Translations under genes and position numbers: made by a program | Part shown: positions 49,501 through 60,374 of the stretch, in pieces | How the letters are laid out: each line of letters starts with the position of its first letter | Numbering within the stretch: position 1 is the first letter of the stretch | The notes under the pieces: model-generated | The model's input: only the letters and a program-made list of their open reading frames with translations | Databases searched by the model: none | What the model was told of the DNA's origin: nothing | Assembly (NCBI GenBank): GCA_018398765.1 | Contig: JAHBMJ010003319.1 | Location: forward strand, 5,001-69,000 | Reading direction: 5' to 3' | From: Chromera velia | Taxonomy: Eukaryota; Sar; Chromeraceae | Length of the DNA: 64,000 nt

Positions 49501-52500
49501 GCGCTTCTGAGGGGGCCTACAGGGGTGCTGTCTCTGGTCCTATCTCTTGTACATACTAGGGGGGAGGAGAAGGTGGGTTGAGGGGTTTTCTGTCTCTCTT
49601 GTTTTGCGTGCAGTTATACTCTTGATTTGAGCGCTCTTTTGCTGGCGACCCAAGCTCAATTTGTCTGCAGAGTTCTTCATACCTGCACTTCGTTGACAAA
49701 ATCTCCTGGGGAAGGGCAGAGGGGAAGAGAAGGAGAAAGAAAAACTGGTCCTCTGATATATCAATTCACGTGATCTGTTTTCATCTCGAGTCTGTCCCCA
49801 TTACCGAGCATGGTGCCTGCGTGTCTCTGTCTTCTTGTGAGAGAAGAAAAGGAACAGGGAAGGAAAGGAAAAGAATGGTGAGTTGTCTATGCATGGTTCT
49901 CCTCTCGTATGGTCCGGCTGTCTGTCGTCGTGTGCTTGAGAGATCCTGCCTGCTGCATCGATACGATACCACGCGAATTAACACATGCATGCAGATCCGG
50001 ACAGACGTTGACGACCCCGAGAACCCTCTGGTGGGAATGTTCGGACACTGCTCTCAGGTCGGTCGGTCAGACATCGTTCCTTCCTTCCTTATTGCCTTCC
50101 TCTGGGGCTGCACGTCTTCTTGTGTGCCATTCATGTAGACAGACAGAATTTGCTCCTTCTTGATGTGGTTGCGTTGCTTTTTATGAATCTGCTGATTTTC
50201 AGGCTCGTAAGTCGACCAATAAGGCGGCGTGATGCGCTCGGCCTGTTGATTGCCTCCCCCCTTGGGCCTTTGTGGATGCGTTCTTTCTTTTTTCTTTCTT
50301 TTTTTCTTTCTTTCTTTCTTTCTTTCTTTTTTGCACGCCTGCGATTTCTTTGTGTCCGCCTGTCTTCTGCGTGTTCCTTCCTATTCAAGCGTCATTCACA
50401 TGTGTTTGTGTCTCTGTGCATGCATGCAGGAGCTGGTGAATCTCCTTCTGACGGGCCGCGCTCACTCGAATGTTTTCGATAACGTGAAGAGCCTCGGAGA
50501 CGGCATGGACCTTGTGCTCAAGTGTGTTGGTCTTTTGCTTTTTCTTCTGTTGTTTTTGTAGTTCTCGATACGCTTCTCTCGTCGTGAAGTGAGCATGTTT
50601 GGTTTTGTCCCTCTATCTTGTTGGCAAGCTGGTGGTTTGAAAGATGAATTAGGGGGGCTTCAAGGGAGAAAGGGAAAGACTAGTCTGTTTCTCAGGAGAG
50701 AAGATTGGCGTGTGACTACTTTTTCGATGTGTCATCTATCTATCTATCTGTTTTTCAAAAAAAAAAAAAAAAAAGAAGCGCATCTTCTCCTCTGCTTGCG
50801 GTGAGCTGCGAGCGCCACTGCTGGCTGGGCGGAAAGATTCTCTACCGGATTCCTTCGGTGTCTTTCCAAGGCAGGTGTGGAAATAAGCATCTGAAGGCAG
50901 ATCAAGGGCGTCACGCGCGCGCGCGCGCGCGCGCGCGTGTGTGTGTGACTACTTATGCAAGCACGTATGAGATACTTGAATGCACGTCACTTCAAATGTC
51001 TGCAGAGGAATTTTAAGCGAAACGACGGTCGGGTACCTCTCTGAACTGGAGGTTATGAGGTATACTGAGGTCTGTCTATCTTTGTGTCCGTCCGGCTGTC
51101 TGTTTCTGGTTTCTGTCCTTCCGCAGAAGGCATGATGGGGATGGATGTGTTTGGTGACTTCTGCCTTGATCTGTTCATCTGGCCGGCAGCATGGATTCCT
51201 TCCACGAGTTTCGTTTGGTTCTCTGTTTGTCTTGTCGCTTCTTTGAACCCATTTGTAACCTCGCTCAGTGCCTCGACGTCGCACTGCCTTGTTGGCAAGT
51301 CAGAGAAAGTGCACCAGGCAGGCAGGCTGTGAGGCACAAAAGGAGAAGGGTGGGTGTGGAAACTGGCCCTCGCCTATCTTCCGATGCTGATTTTGTTTCT
51401 CCGTTTGCAAACACATGTGCGGATCCCCGTGTGTTTGCATCGATCGTCCTTTTTTTGTGTTTCTCTAGCTGTGCATGTCTTTCTTTCTGTCTGTCTGTGT
51501 GTATGCAGGTAGGGACTCACCTGAAGCATCCGCGTCTTCCCGTGTGGGTCCTGGGATCTCCCGACCATTATGTGTCGGTGTTCGCTGCAGACAGAAAGGT
51601 GGCGCTGCAGTCTGTGGAGGACCTTTTTGAGACGGTGCGTCGGTGCGTTTGTCTGTGCGTGTGCGTGTCCTTTCGGGGGGGGCGGGGGTTCAGCTTTCGC
51701 CATTGATTAATCTTGTTTGCTGTTTCTCTGCCGAGCTATTCTTTTCGTGCGTACAATCACTCACCAGGTCTGTCTCCACTGATTGAAAGACAGAACAGAA
51801 AGATCGTGGGGGGGGTCCGGTGGATGCCTCGTTGTTTCTGTCTGTCGCATTTCTTTCTGCACACGCACTGTCTGCTGGTTTATGTGATTCCTGTTGCCTG
51901 TGTGCATGCATGTATGAATGCTTGCCTGCTTGCGTAATGATACTACTCTTTTTTTCCGTGACGGCTGGAGTGCGCTCTTTTCCCATGTTTTTGCCTTCAG
52001 TGTAAAGACCGCGTCTGTATGCGACTGTGCTGCGATTGCAGAAGGCGTTGCGTGTCTTTCGGAAATACGACACTGAGCATGCGGGGTTTGTGTCGGTGGC
52101 TTTTCTGGAAGAAATCTGCAGAGAACTCGGTAGGTGGTGGGGCATTGGGGGTGTCCGTTTGAATGTGTCTGTATTTGCCTCTGCTTTGTCTCCACACGCC
52201 AGTGGCGTTGCAGAAAGAAAGAGGGTTGGTATGGACAGGGAGCAGATCAATTGGGCCTGCCTGCATGTCTCGGCAGGGCTTGAACAGGTAGAGAGGGGGG
52301 CTTTCTTGGTTTACTTCTTTGCACTCTTCTCTTTTTCTCTTGCCCAGCCGCTTTCTCCCTTAATTACCCTCTTCTTTCCCCTCGCCAGGCTCGCGTCTGA
52401 GACTTGAACGAAAGGACTGGACCCTACCCTACCCTACCTTTTCGCGTTCCACAGCAGCCCGTTTACCTGCAGCCATCATACATGCAACCCTTTTTCCTCT

Positions 52501-52680
52501 CTCCTTCCTTCCCTCCATCCGTACAGGTGCGAGGACGAAGAAGGAGGTCGATGAAGTCTGGGTGGGACTCGGAAAGCCACAGGTAAGGCTTTGCTCCTTC
52601 TCTTGTCAGTCAGTGATGGATCATCAGGGCAATGTGCCTCGATCCATGCCTGTGCATCTGTGACAGGTTGACACACGCAG

Positions 52681-52739
<59 letters not shown>

Positions 52740-52779
52740 ACAAAACACGGACAAACGCACATAGACACAGACACAGATG

Positions 52780-52815
<36 letters not shown>

Positions 52816-53767
52816 AATACGCCGACTCATATGCCCAGAGAATGATTGTGAGGTTGAGTGTGACTGTGATTGGGTCTTTTTGTTCTAGGGCCCGGGTCTG
52901 TGGTGACAGGTAGATAAAACAAGCAGTTTTTTGTCTGGCATCAAAAAGCAAAAACCTGTCCTCGCTCACCGAGAGAAATAGGGATCTGGAATGGACAGAC
53001 ACTCCGATCTTCTATTTCAAGAATCAAGTGAGAGAGAGACATGCATCTGTCTGCTTCTCGTGTGTCGGCAGGACGGCGACATGATCCTTTGGAGCGTCTT
53101 GTCTAGTTTAATTCGCCAGAAAGCGAAGGAAGAGAACACAGCCCGAGGGGCCCGCAGCCCCCCCGAGAAGTTCGTTCTCTTCCTCTACGACGGCCAGGAC
53201 CCTCCTGGTCGGTCAGTGGGAAGGGCGCGGGGGGGAGGGACAGTCTTGAATGTGCATGTAGGGTGAAGAAATAAGTGTGCGGGCATATATAAACCATTGA
53301 TCATGGCTGTACGTACGTACAATCCTCGCGCAAATTTGTTTTTCTATGTGAGATAGGTGACGTTGGCGGGGCATGCAAATTCATTCGTGGAGAGAGACGT
53401 CCTCATGCAAACCTTAGACTCTTAGCGTAATTTTTATTTACCACACCGCAAGCAGGAAAAAGCAGCAAGCACTGCTTGGCGGCTGTGCATCCGCAAATAA
53501 AGAGGCCTGCAAGGGTTTCATGGTCTTTTTCATCGAACTGGGGGGGCGGATGATATGCAGTTACACCTGAACAGATGTACATGTGTGTCTCCTAGTCTTT
53601 CATGTGCATCTTCATGAGTCCTTCCTGAACAGTGCCTAAGTCTTTCATGTGCGGCATCGTCTCTCTTGCTCGCTCGCTCAGGTCCCAACGTGAGCGCGTG
53701 GTGGTTGGAGAGAACTGACGTTGACCTCTCACAGGTATGTTTTGTTTTGTGTCTGCATGCATCTAGG

Positions 53768-53800
<33 letters not shown>

Positions 53801-53967
53801 NNNNNNNNNNNNNNNNNNNNNNNNNNNNNNNNNNNNCCCCCCCCCCCATGCAGGCCCAGCCTGACGGAGCAGACGCCTCCCTCGCAGCAGTGGCTCAGAC
53901 GGTATGGAAAGGGGCGCTCCTGACTGAGGTCGAGATTGACAGCGCAGAGCCGTCTGCCTCAAGTTAG
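46559..53967 (+). CDS. MINDY-3-type deubiquitinase with two UIMs and EF-hand-like segment
   Basis: Sixteen exons (46559-46608, 46994-47506, 47893-48193, 48544-48603, 48670-48720, 48990-49036, 49440-49572, 49995-50057, 50430-50521, 51006-51051, 51509-51634, 52042-52129, 52527-52582, 53072-53207, 53682-53734, 53854-53967) give 642 aa; all phases agree. MINDY peptidases (family C121) cleave Lys48-linked polyubiquitin. Seen: ubiquitin-interacting motifs DEALRQAIQASLQ (residue 4 on) and DDEELKRAIALSLGE (about 27 on); an Ala/Gly/Pro linker; LWQGFQFD; the catalytic-Cys motif QGGPCGVLAPLQ (about 200-211); TFSFGS; GVLSLVLSLVHTRG; a GHCSQELVNLLLTGRAHSNV block; GILSETTVGYLSELE; and catalytic-His SPDHYVSVFAAD. 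KALRVFRKYDTEHAGFVSVAFLEEI then resembles the EF-hand inserted in MINDY-3 (FAM188A). It exceeds human MINDY-3 mainly at the N-terminus. Confidence 0.88.
47803..47826. repeat. (GT)n microsatellite
   Basis: Short GT tract in intron 2 of the MINDY-3-type gene. Confidence 0.85.
49048..49112 (+). repeat. Tandem 25-bp repeat in an intron
   Basis: TTGCATTGGGGTGTAGTGAA plus TTGA is repeated about two and a half times in intron 6 of the MINDY-3-type gene. Confidence 0.85.
50285..50331. repeat. (TTTC)n microsatellite
   Basis: TTTC tract in intron 8 of the MINDY-3-type gene, about 100 bases before the exon 9 acceptor. Confidence 0.9.
50912..50947. repeat. (CG)n(TG)n alternating purine-pyrimidine tract
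   Basis: About 12 CG units followed by 5 TG units in intron 9 of the MINDY-3-type gene. Such runs can adopt Z-DNA; that is inference. Confidence 0.9.
52680..52815. repeat. Composite (CA)n(GA)n plus second (CA)n tract
   Basis: CA then GA at 52680-52737 and a further CA tract at 52779-52815, in intron 13 of the MINDY-3-type gene. Confidence 0.95.
53771..53836. other. (TC)n tract running into a 36-base assembly gap
   Basis: TC repeat 53771-53800 followed by N at 53801-53836 and then a C run, all inside the last intron of the MINDY-3-type gene. The gap does not touch modelled coding sequence. Confidence 0.95.
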
Positions 53968-55608
53968 CCAGAATTAAGGGAAGATGCTGAAAGCCGGAAT
54001 GAATGAACGAATGAAACAGCCAGGATGACGATGAGTGCGCAGCTATGTGCAGCTATTGCATGGGCCTAGTAAGTGCCACGGAAAGGCGGATGACATGTTG
54101 CAAAGCAAATTAGAAAAAATGCTAGTTTGAGCGACATTGCCTTCAAGATGTGAATGTTTCGAGCAGTTTTTTAACTCAGCGCAGTGAGCTGCAAATTGTG
54201 TTGTTAGCTCTGGTTTATAGAAATCGTAAAAGTGTTTTTTAAACTATTATGATACTTATATTTTGTAAAAGTAGAAGTTAATATAACTGCTTTTAAATTT
54301 GAATTGACTTGAATTTTGAAGTCAATTGAGGCAGTTAAAGCCGAAAGAGAGAAAAAAATATATATTAATTAATAAAAGAAATAAAAATGAAGAAAAACAC
54401 GTGTTAACAAACTCAACACATAAGAAAAAAAAAAAAGTTAGAACGACAGTTTTTTTTTTTTTTGCTAGAGCCGGGGCTATTGCTGCGGTACACTCACTGA
54501 ATTGAGACGGTTAAAGCCGGTGAGCCACCACTTAGGCTCTGGCCAACTACGGGACATGACATGCAAGTTCCGTTCACATCTGTCCATCTAGATTAAGAAG
54601 GGCATTTGAAAGTGCTCGCAACACTACGGCGGCCCGTGATACCAAGAGTTGAGCGGCACTATTTTTACTTAAACGTAGCAAGGCAAACAAACGAACGGCA
54701 CATTATGAATCACCTTCTTTTCATCGGAACGAGGAAGAGAAAGGGTGGAAGAAAGAGATAGAAGAAATTATTTTAAAGAGAAGTCACTGGCTTATACCGC
54801 TCGAAGGCTAGGTTGGCAATTCAAAGCACAATTATGCCTTGAGTTGCCAGAGAGGTGGAAAACTACTGTAATGGTTGACTGCTCGCAAAATAAGCTGTTT
54901 TTGAGTAGAAGAAGGACAAATTAAAATTCGAAAACTGATAAAAAAGCGGGGTAAGAAATAGAGAAGAAAAGAGGAAAGAAAATTTAGAAAAAAAACTAAG
55001 GGACCAGACAGAAACTAAGAGTAATTGAGAGTCAATTTCTGGAATTTTCTTGAGAATTTACGAGTAAACATTAAACTTCTGGACTAACCTAAAAATTAAA
55101 TTCAAAAAACAATCACAAAAACACAAGGAAGACTGAATACATAGGTCAGACTAGGTGGGACTGAAAAGTTACTAGCTCGAACTGAGCCTCGAAGCGGTTG
55201 TAAACGGCTGGGCGTGTCATGTAGACCTTCCATGCACACGTCGAATTTTCTGACAAAATTGTGACCAAATTTCCATTCGCGCGCGCAATTAGTGCGAAAA
55301 CTGCATGCATGGGTAAATACTTGATTTTAAATTTGAATTCACCAATTAAGTCGATCCGCCTCGATCCATATACACATCCAGCTATATGGTGGCTCAAACT
55401 GGTTCCTCTGTTTGCCTTTCTGTCTTACCTGAAGATACAGCTTGCGGTTGTAGGATGAGGCAATCAAACTCTAGAGGAAAAGCCCGTCTCCCTTGTTGCT
55501 GTAAATCATCTGAAAATTCTTTGGGTTCTGACAATTTGAAGCTGTTCACTTGCCGTCTCCTCGGTCAAAATTTCTCTGTTCCTTCTTGTGCGCATTGACT
55601 CGGAACAG
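53968..55608. other. Intergenic, AT-rich
   Basis: No supported gene. 54230-54460 and 54890-55110 are AT-rich. Around 54464-54541 there is an imperfect inverted pair (GCTAGAGCC and GGCTCTGGC, about 60 bases apart) with no further support as an RNA gene. Confidence 0.5.
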
Positions 55609-56103
55609 ATGGCACTTCTTTATTTGACATCCTTTCTTTTTGTTTTTTTGGGCCTGTCGAGAGGTCTGCACCTCCGAGACGAGCGAGCCGAGACAGAGAA
55701 GATCAAGCCAGAAGACATTGGCTACAAGCAACTTGGCGAAGCATGCGTTGGCCAGGAGTGGGGGAAGACTGACTGCGCCTTTGCAACCGTGGAGTACGAG
55801 TCGGCACTGTTCATCGAGGACATCATCCAGCAGTTGATGTGTTTCACTTCTTCAGGAAACAAGGCCGAGGAAGGGGAAGAGGGCACTTGTCTGATTCCAC
55901 AGGGAGGATACTGCTGGCTGACCAGCATTGCTTCCTTGTATAAGAATAAAGATGGGACAACCAAAGCCGAAAAGTGGCAGGGGGGATTTACCATTCACTA
56001 CGGTGGCTGTGGGAGTGGGGTTGGAAACTGTAAGAGAAAATCAGATCCCGCCAAGTTCGTTTCCAGAAAGAGGGACTACAAAGAGGTCTGGAAGTGCGCA
56101 TAG
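55609..56103 (+). CDS. Small secreted cysteine-containing orphan protein
   Basis: A single exon of 164 aa. The start chosen (MALLYLTSFLFVFLGLSRG) gives a clear signal peptide of about 19-20 residues; an in-frame ATG 21 bases upstream (MRIDSEQ) would bury it. The mature part has eight cysteines (ACVGQ, TDCAF, MCFTS, TCLIP, YCWLT, GCGSG, NCKRK, WKCA), which suggests four disulfides. Its tail is basic (KRKSDPAKFVSRKRDYKEVWKCA is the last stretch, of which the Lys/Arg pairs stand out). I do not recognise the family. The bases before the ATG (TTCTTGTGCGCATTGACTCGGAACAG) resemble an acceptor, so a 5' UTR intron is possible. It is probably extracellular or in the endomembrane lumen; the role is unknown. 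Confidence 0.65.
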   Translation: MALLYLTSFLFVFLGLSRGLHLRDERAETEKIKPEDIGYKQLGEACVGQEWGKTDCAFATVEYESALFIEDIIQQLMCFTSSGNKAEEGEEGTCLIPQGGYCWLTSIASLYKNKDGTTKAEKWQGGFTIHYGGCGSGVGNCKRKSDPAKFVSRKRDYKEVWKCA

Positions 56104-58276
56104 ACAGAGAGAGGGACAGAGCTGGGGCTCAAAAAGACAGCCGCATAATCGTCTACCTCCCATGCATGTGTGTGGAAAGTACATATATCCTATAGCACCG
56201 TTCAAACTCAATCAAGGTACTCATTTCGGTGACCAACAGGACCTGGAACATGCCCTCTCTAAGCGACGAAAAGCTTGCTGGAAGAGAGAGCAAGAGGGAG
56301 GGAGGGATCGAAAGGAAGAAGGTTCCCTGCATGAACTGCGAGGCATCCCACAACCCTTCCACCAAGTATATAACGACGTGTGTTATGGCTTGATGAGGAC
56401 ACACGTAAAATGAAACTTTCCCGCTCGATGAGGCATCAATGTAGTCGGAGGCCCAGTGGAACGATCCGGATCCAGGTCACATGCATGCGGGGGTACGTGT
56501 GAAGAAGAGTACACAACTCCAATTAAGAAGAGGTTTTGTGTTAACATTCGTCGACCGAGCATCGGGTTTGAAGGAAGAGAGGTCCGCGTCGATCCTGCAG
56601 GCAGCATGTTTCTAATGGGCGCACTTCATGATCGATGCCGACGTGGTCCCTCTATTCAGGCGGTGAGACTCATGTTTCACTGGATTGGAGCGACAGAGAA
56701 CGTCCAATTCACTACGAATCGTTGAAGAGAACTCAAGTCATTTATAGAATTTTCTTTATCGACTTTCGACTTGTTGGAGAAGGCTTTGAACGTGATTTAC
56801 TCTGTGCATCGAAAGAGTTCAATGGCAATTTAATGGACTGTTGTGCTGTCAGGGTCGATCATTTCATGTCATTTCATATTCTGTTCATGCTCCCTCACTG
56901 AGATGTTTGGCCACGCACATGCTCCTGCAGGCTTCTGTCTCTCTTCAAAATATTTCAAAATCGTGCAGCGGGCAGCTGCTCTTCTATTTTTTCGCTGTCA
57001 TTTTATGCTTCAAGCTATGCCCCCTTCCTTCTTGCCGTTGTGAAATCATGATGTATGTGCCCTTAATTGGTTTCCTCATTTCTCTGTATTCTTTTACTCT
57101 GGAATGTATCTTGTGTGAGCGTCTGAAGTGAATTCAGCCTCACGACGCTTACCATTGATCTTTAGTTTGATGGGTTTTGTTGAGTGTGTACGCTGCAGTC
57201 ATTCCTCTCTGTCTTAAAGTTCCTTTTCTATTGCGTATATGTTTCTTTCTTTTCTAATCTCCCTTCGGTTCTTGCTCTACTTTCAGGCAGCGCCTACTCT
57301 GGATAGTGCTTCCTAGATCTTTTGATTTTTTTAAAGCTAGACTGAGAACATCTGACTATAGTAACACTGTAACACTTTTACAATTGAATTCTAATCGACA
57401 TTGTTTTTTATATACTGATATTTGTTGAATTTAACGTAAGTTTGATGCATTTTTCTGGAAATTGCCGTAAATCATCATGCATGAATTAAGCTAAAATGTA
57501 GATCGGGATAGTTTGTATATATTTTCATCATTATGATACGTCATCGTCATCGGCCTATTTCTAGGTTTTTAATTAGTGTTTGATGGTTTCATATTTAATG
57601 ATACCTTTTAGCATAAACTCTAAATAAATTGTAGATCATGTATACAGAAGTTGATAGAACTTAAAAGGTGCGGCAGTAGGCGGTAGTGGCCACGAACTGT
57701 GCATTCAGGTTGACACCGGGCCGGGAATTAATGTAGATGGGTGACAAAATGAAGATGCAGAAATTGATGTTTGCGGACTCGCGTGCTATCCTGCGCGGAT
57801 CGAGACGCTGAGAATGCATGCATGATCTCAAAGATCGATTGAGTTTGTCTCAGAAAGGGGGCTCGTAGGGCTGGAGGGGGGGGGGGNGGGGGGGGGGGGT
57901 CTTATGTAGAGGTGGTCCCTCTGGGCGCCGCCGCATTCTAGCATTCATTACATACGCGCCGCCGCCTTATGCAACCAGCAAATTGATGGCTTTGGGGGGG
58001 GGGGGCGGTTATGCAACGCCGTTGCATAAAGTATTTTGTACGAGTCCCCAAATTGTCTGACCTTTGTTCGGTTGCTCCGTGCTCCATGTGATCCATAGAA
58101 AGTTCCCCTTCCATGTCTGTAGAATAGGAATTAAGGGAAGTGTTTCATCTCACTGTCTGGTCTTCTGAGCGTTGAGAGTGCGTGCACAAGACACCTCATT
58201 GTCCATCTTGTGTCTGAGAAACACGGCGTGAAACTCTCCGTACGTTGTATTAATATAACGCTACAGACAAGATAAG
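56104..58276. other. Intergenic
   Basis: No supported gene. 57330-57660 is AT-rich. Two poly-G runs occur at about 57876-57899 (with one ambiguous base at 57887) and 57992-58006, so assembly quality here is poor. Confidence 0.5.
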
Positions 58277-60337
58277 ATGAAAGTCCTTGCGATCAGTTTC
58301 ACTATCGCTTGCCTTATGCAGCCAAATACTGGTGAGTCTGTGTTATCGTCAGCCTTTTAGAGCTGTACTTGGATGCATGATGCGTGGGTGAACATTTTCC
58401 GTCGCTGCATTACTGTTTTGTTCCAAACAACACATTGAAACAAATATAGATATCTATCCGATTTCCATACTTCTATCTGGTCAGCGTGAAAGTTTGTGTT
58501 TGCCGCTATATGCTTCTTTCCCCTGCCTGCAGCCATGGAGATGCCCTTCAAGTTGGAAGGTCTTGGGGGCTCAATGAAGCTGCCAGACTTTTCCGGGTTC
58601 ATTGGAGGGAAGGGAAAAGAGATCAAGGAGGTTTCGAAGACCTGTTCCAATTCTTCGTTGCCCCCCCCTCAGTGAACAGCTCTGTGACTGTCTTCTCCAC
58701 CCAGTCCTACTCTGTCGGTTTCACCTGCGCAGAGGAGGACGGTGAAATCTTCGGGTTGTTCCTACTTGACGTGAAGCCGCAGGAGGAGGAGTTCGCTTTC
58801 ATCACCGGCCTTGAGTCCCTCTCAGGCACTTATGTCTCCGATGTGTTGGTGCCCTGTGCAAACGCCCCGGACAATAGCCAGGGTGGAAATCGAAATGGTT
58901 TGGTCGTAGTGCCTCCTAACACAGCTCTACATTGCGTTCTGATGGACTCTCGAGATGGAGAGGGCAACCCAGGGGTTCCTGCTGATTCAACAGAGGTGGA
59001 TGCACAGAGGGCGGGGTACATGGACGTTCGGTTCGCTGACGGGTCGCAGTTTGTCTCTGGGGACAACTTTGCTGCGGTGATAGTGACAGGGGCTGAGCGA
59101 AACGAGACGTTGGTGGAGGACTTTGGTATTCCCTCTGCCTGCGCGGCGTTCGGGTCCATTTTCGTGAAGGTCCCCAAGGGCCTCGGGTTCTCTGAGGGAG
59201 ACATGGTGGATGCCGCCAAGGGAGACGCGGAAAAGAAGACAGATGAAGGTCATTCAGGTGACTCAATCTCATGCATGGAGACGATGGATGGAAAGGCCTC
59301 GAAATATAATATATACAGAATTTGAAAGCATCCGGCCCTGGGATTGAAAGATGGGCAGGCGGCACTTCTGAACTTTCCCGCCCGTCCGAGTGTTGCTTTC
59401 ATTTCATTTTCCTGCTTCCTCCTCTTTGATTCTCTGCTTTCCGCTCATTTCCCTTTTTTTGATCTTAATCACCGTTCGGCTTTTTACTTTGTTTCTCCCT
59501 TTGTGTTCTTCCTTGGTTTCCCCTCTCTGTGTTTGCACTTTTCCCTCTCCTTTTTTTCTTTCACCCTTTCTGCAGGTTTCGGAGACTTTTTTCCCTTCAA
59601 GGATCTGTCAGATGGTCTCAAATTTGAGCTTCCTGATCTTGGAGGTTTCTCTTCTCCCTCCAAAGATTCCTTCCAGGGCGCCAAGGGAAAGGGTCCCTTC
59701 AAGGGGGTCGTGTCCTACTACCTCAACAGCCCCGCCATCAACTCCACAGTAACAGTCCTCTCCACCCCCCTAGTTGATCTCGAGTTCAACTGCCTCGAGA
59801 GAGACGGACGGGTCTATGGACAGCAGTCTCTGAAGTTCCACTCCAGTCAGCCTCATCAAATTGTCACGACCAGACGGGGACACAGACTTCCTTCCGACAG
59901 TCCCCGACACACCCCAATTCTGCTCTCAGCTGTCAGACCTCCTCACTCTCACCCCAGACTCTGCTCCCATCCCTTGCAGTCTGAATTCTCGAAGTGTGAT
60001 GAGTGACGACACCAACGTGGAGGCAGAAGACCTCGATGATTTCCATCTGCGGTTTGAGAACGGTCTGCAGATTCAGCAGCACGATGAGGAGGTGGCCTCT
60101 GTTGTGACAGGCACAGAAGGCAACTCCAACTTCACGCAGTTCTTCAAAGCCCCCAGCAGCTGTGTCACATTCGGGCCTATCATTCTTGACATCCCCAAAG
60201 GTGTGCCTTTTGAAGTGAACAGCAACCCCCCCGCTCAGAAATATTCGTCGGACCTGAAGGACACGAAAGGTGAGTGAGTAGCTGGGGTGGAGATGAAGTA
60301 AGCAGCTGCATTGATCAGAGAAGAGATTCGTGTGCAT

Positions 60338-60374
<37 letters not shown>

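Noticed and set aside
52195-52288. Possible extra exon of the MINDY-3-type gene
   Set aside because: No reading of it enters and leaves in phase 1 as needed; joining 52129 directly to 52527 keeps phase and gives better family similarity.
54464-54541. Hairpin-like inverted pair as an RNA gene
   Set aside because: Only nine paired bases, imperfect, no promoter box or conserved partner seen.
58621-58671. Short GT...AG segment in copy 1 of the triplicated gene that might be an intron
   Set aside because: It would remove FQFFVAP-type sequence that is conserved in copies 2 and 3.
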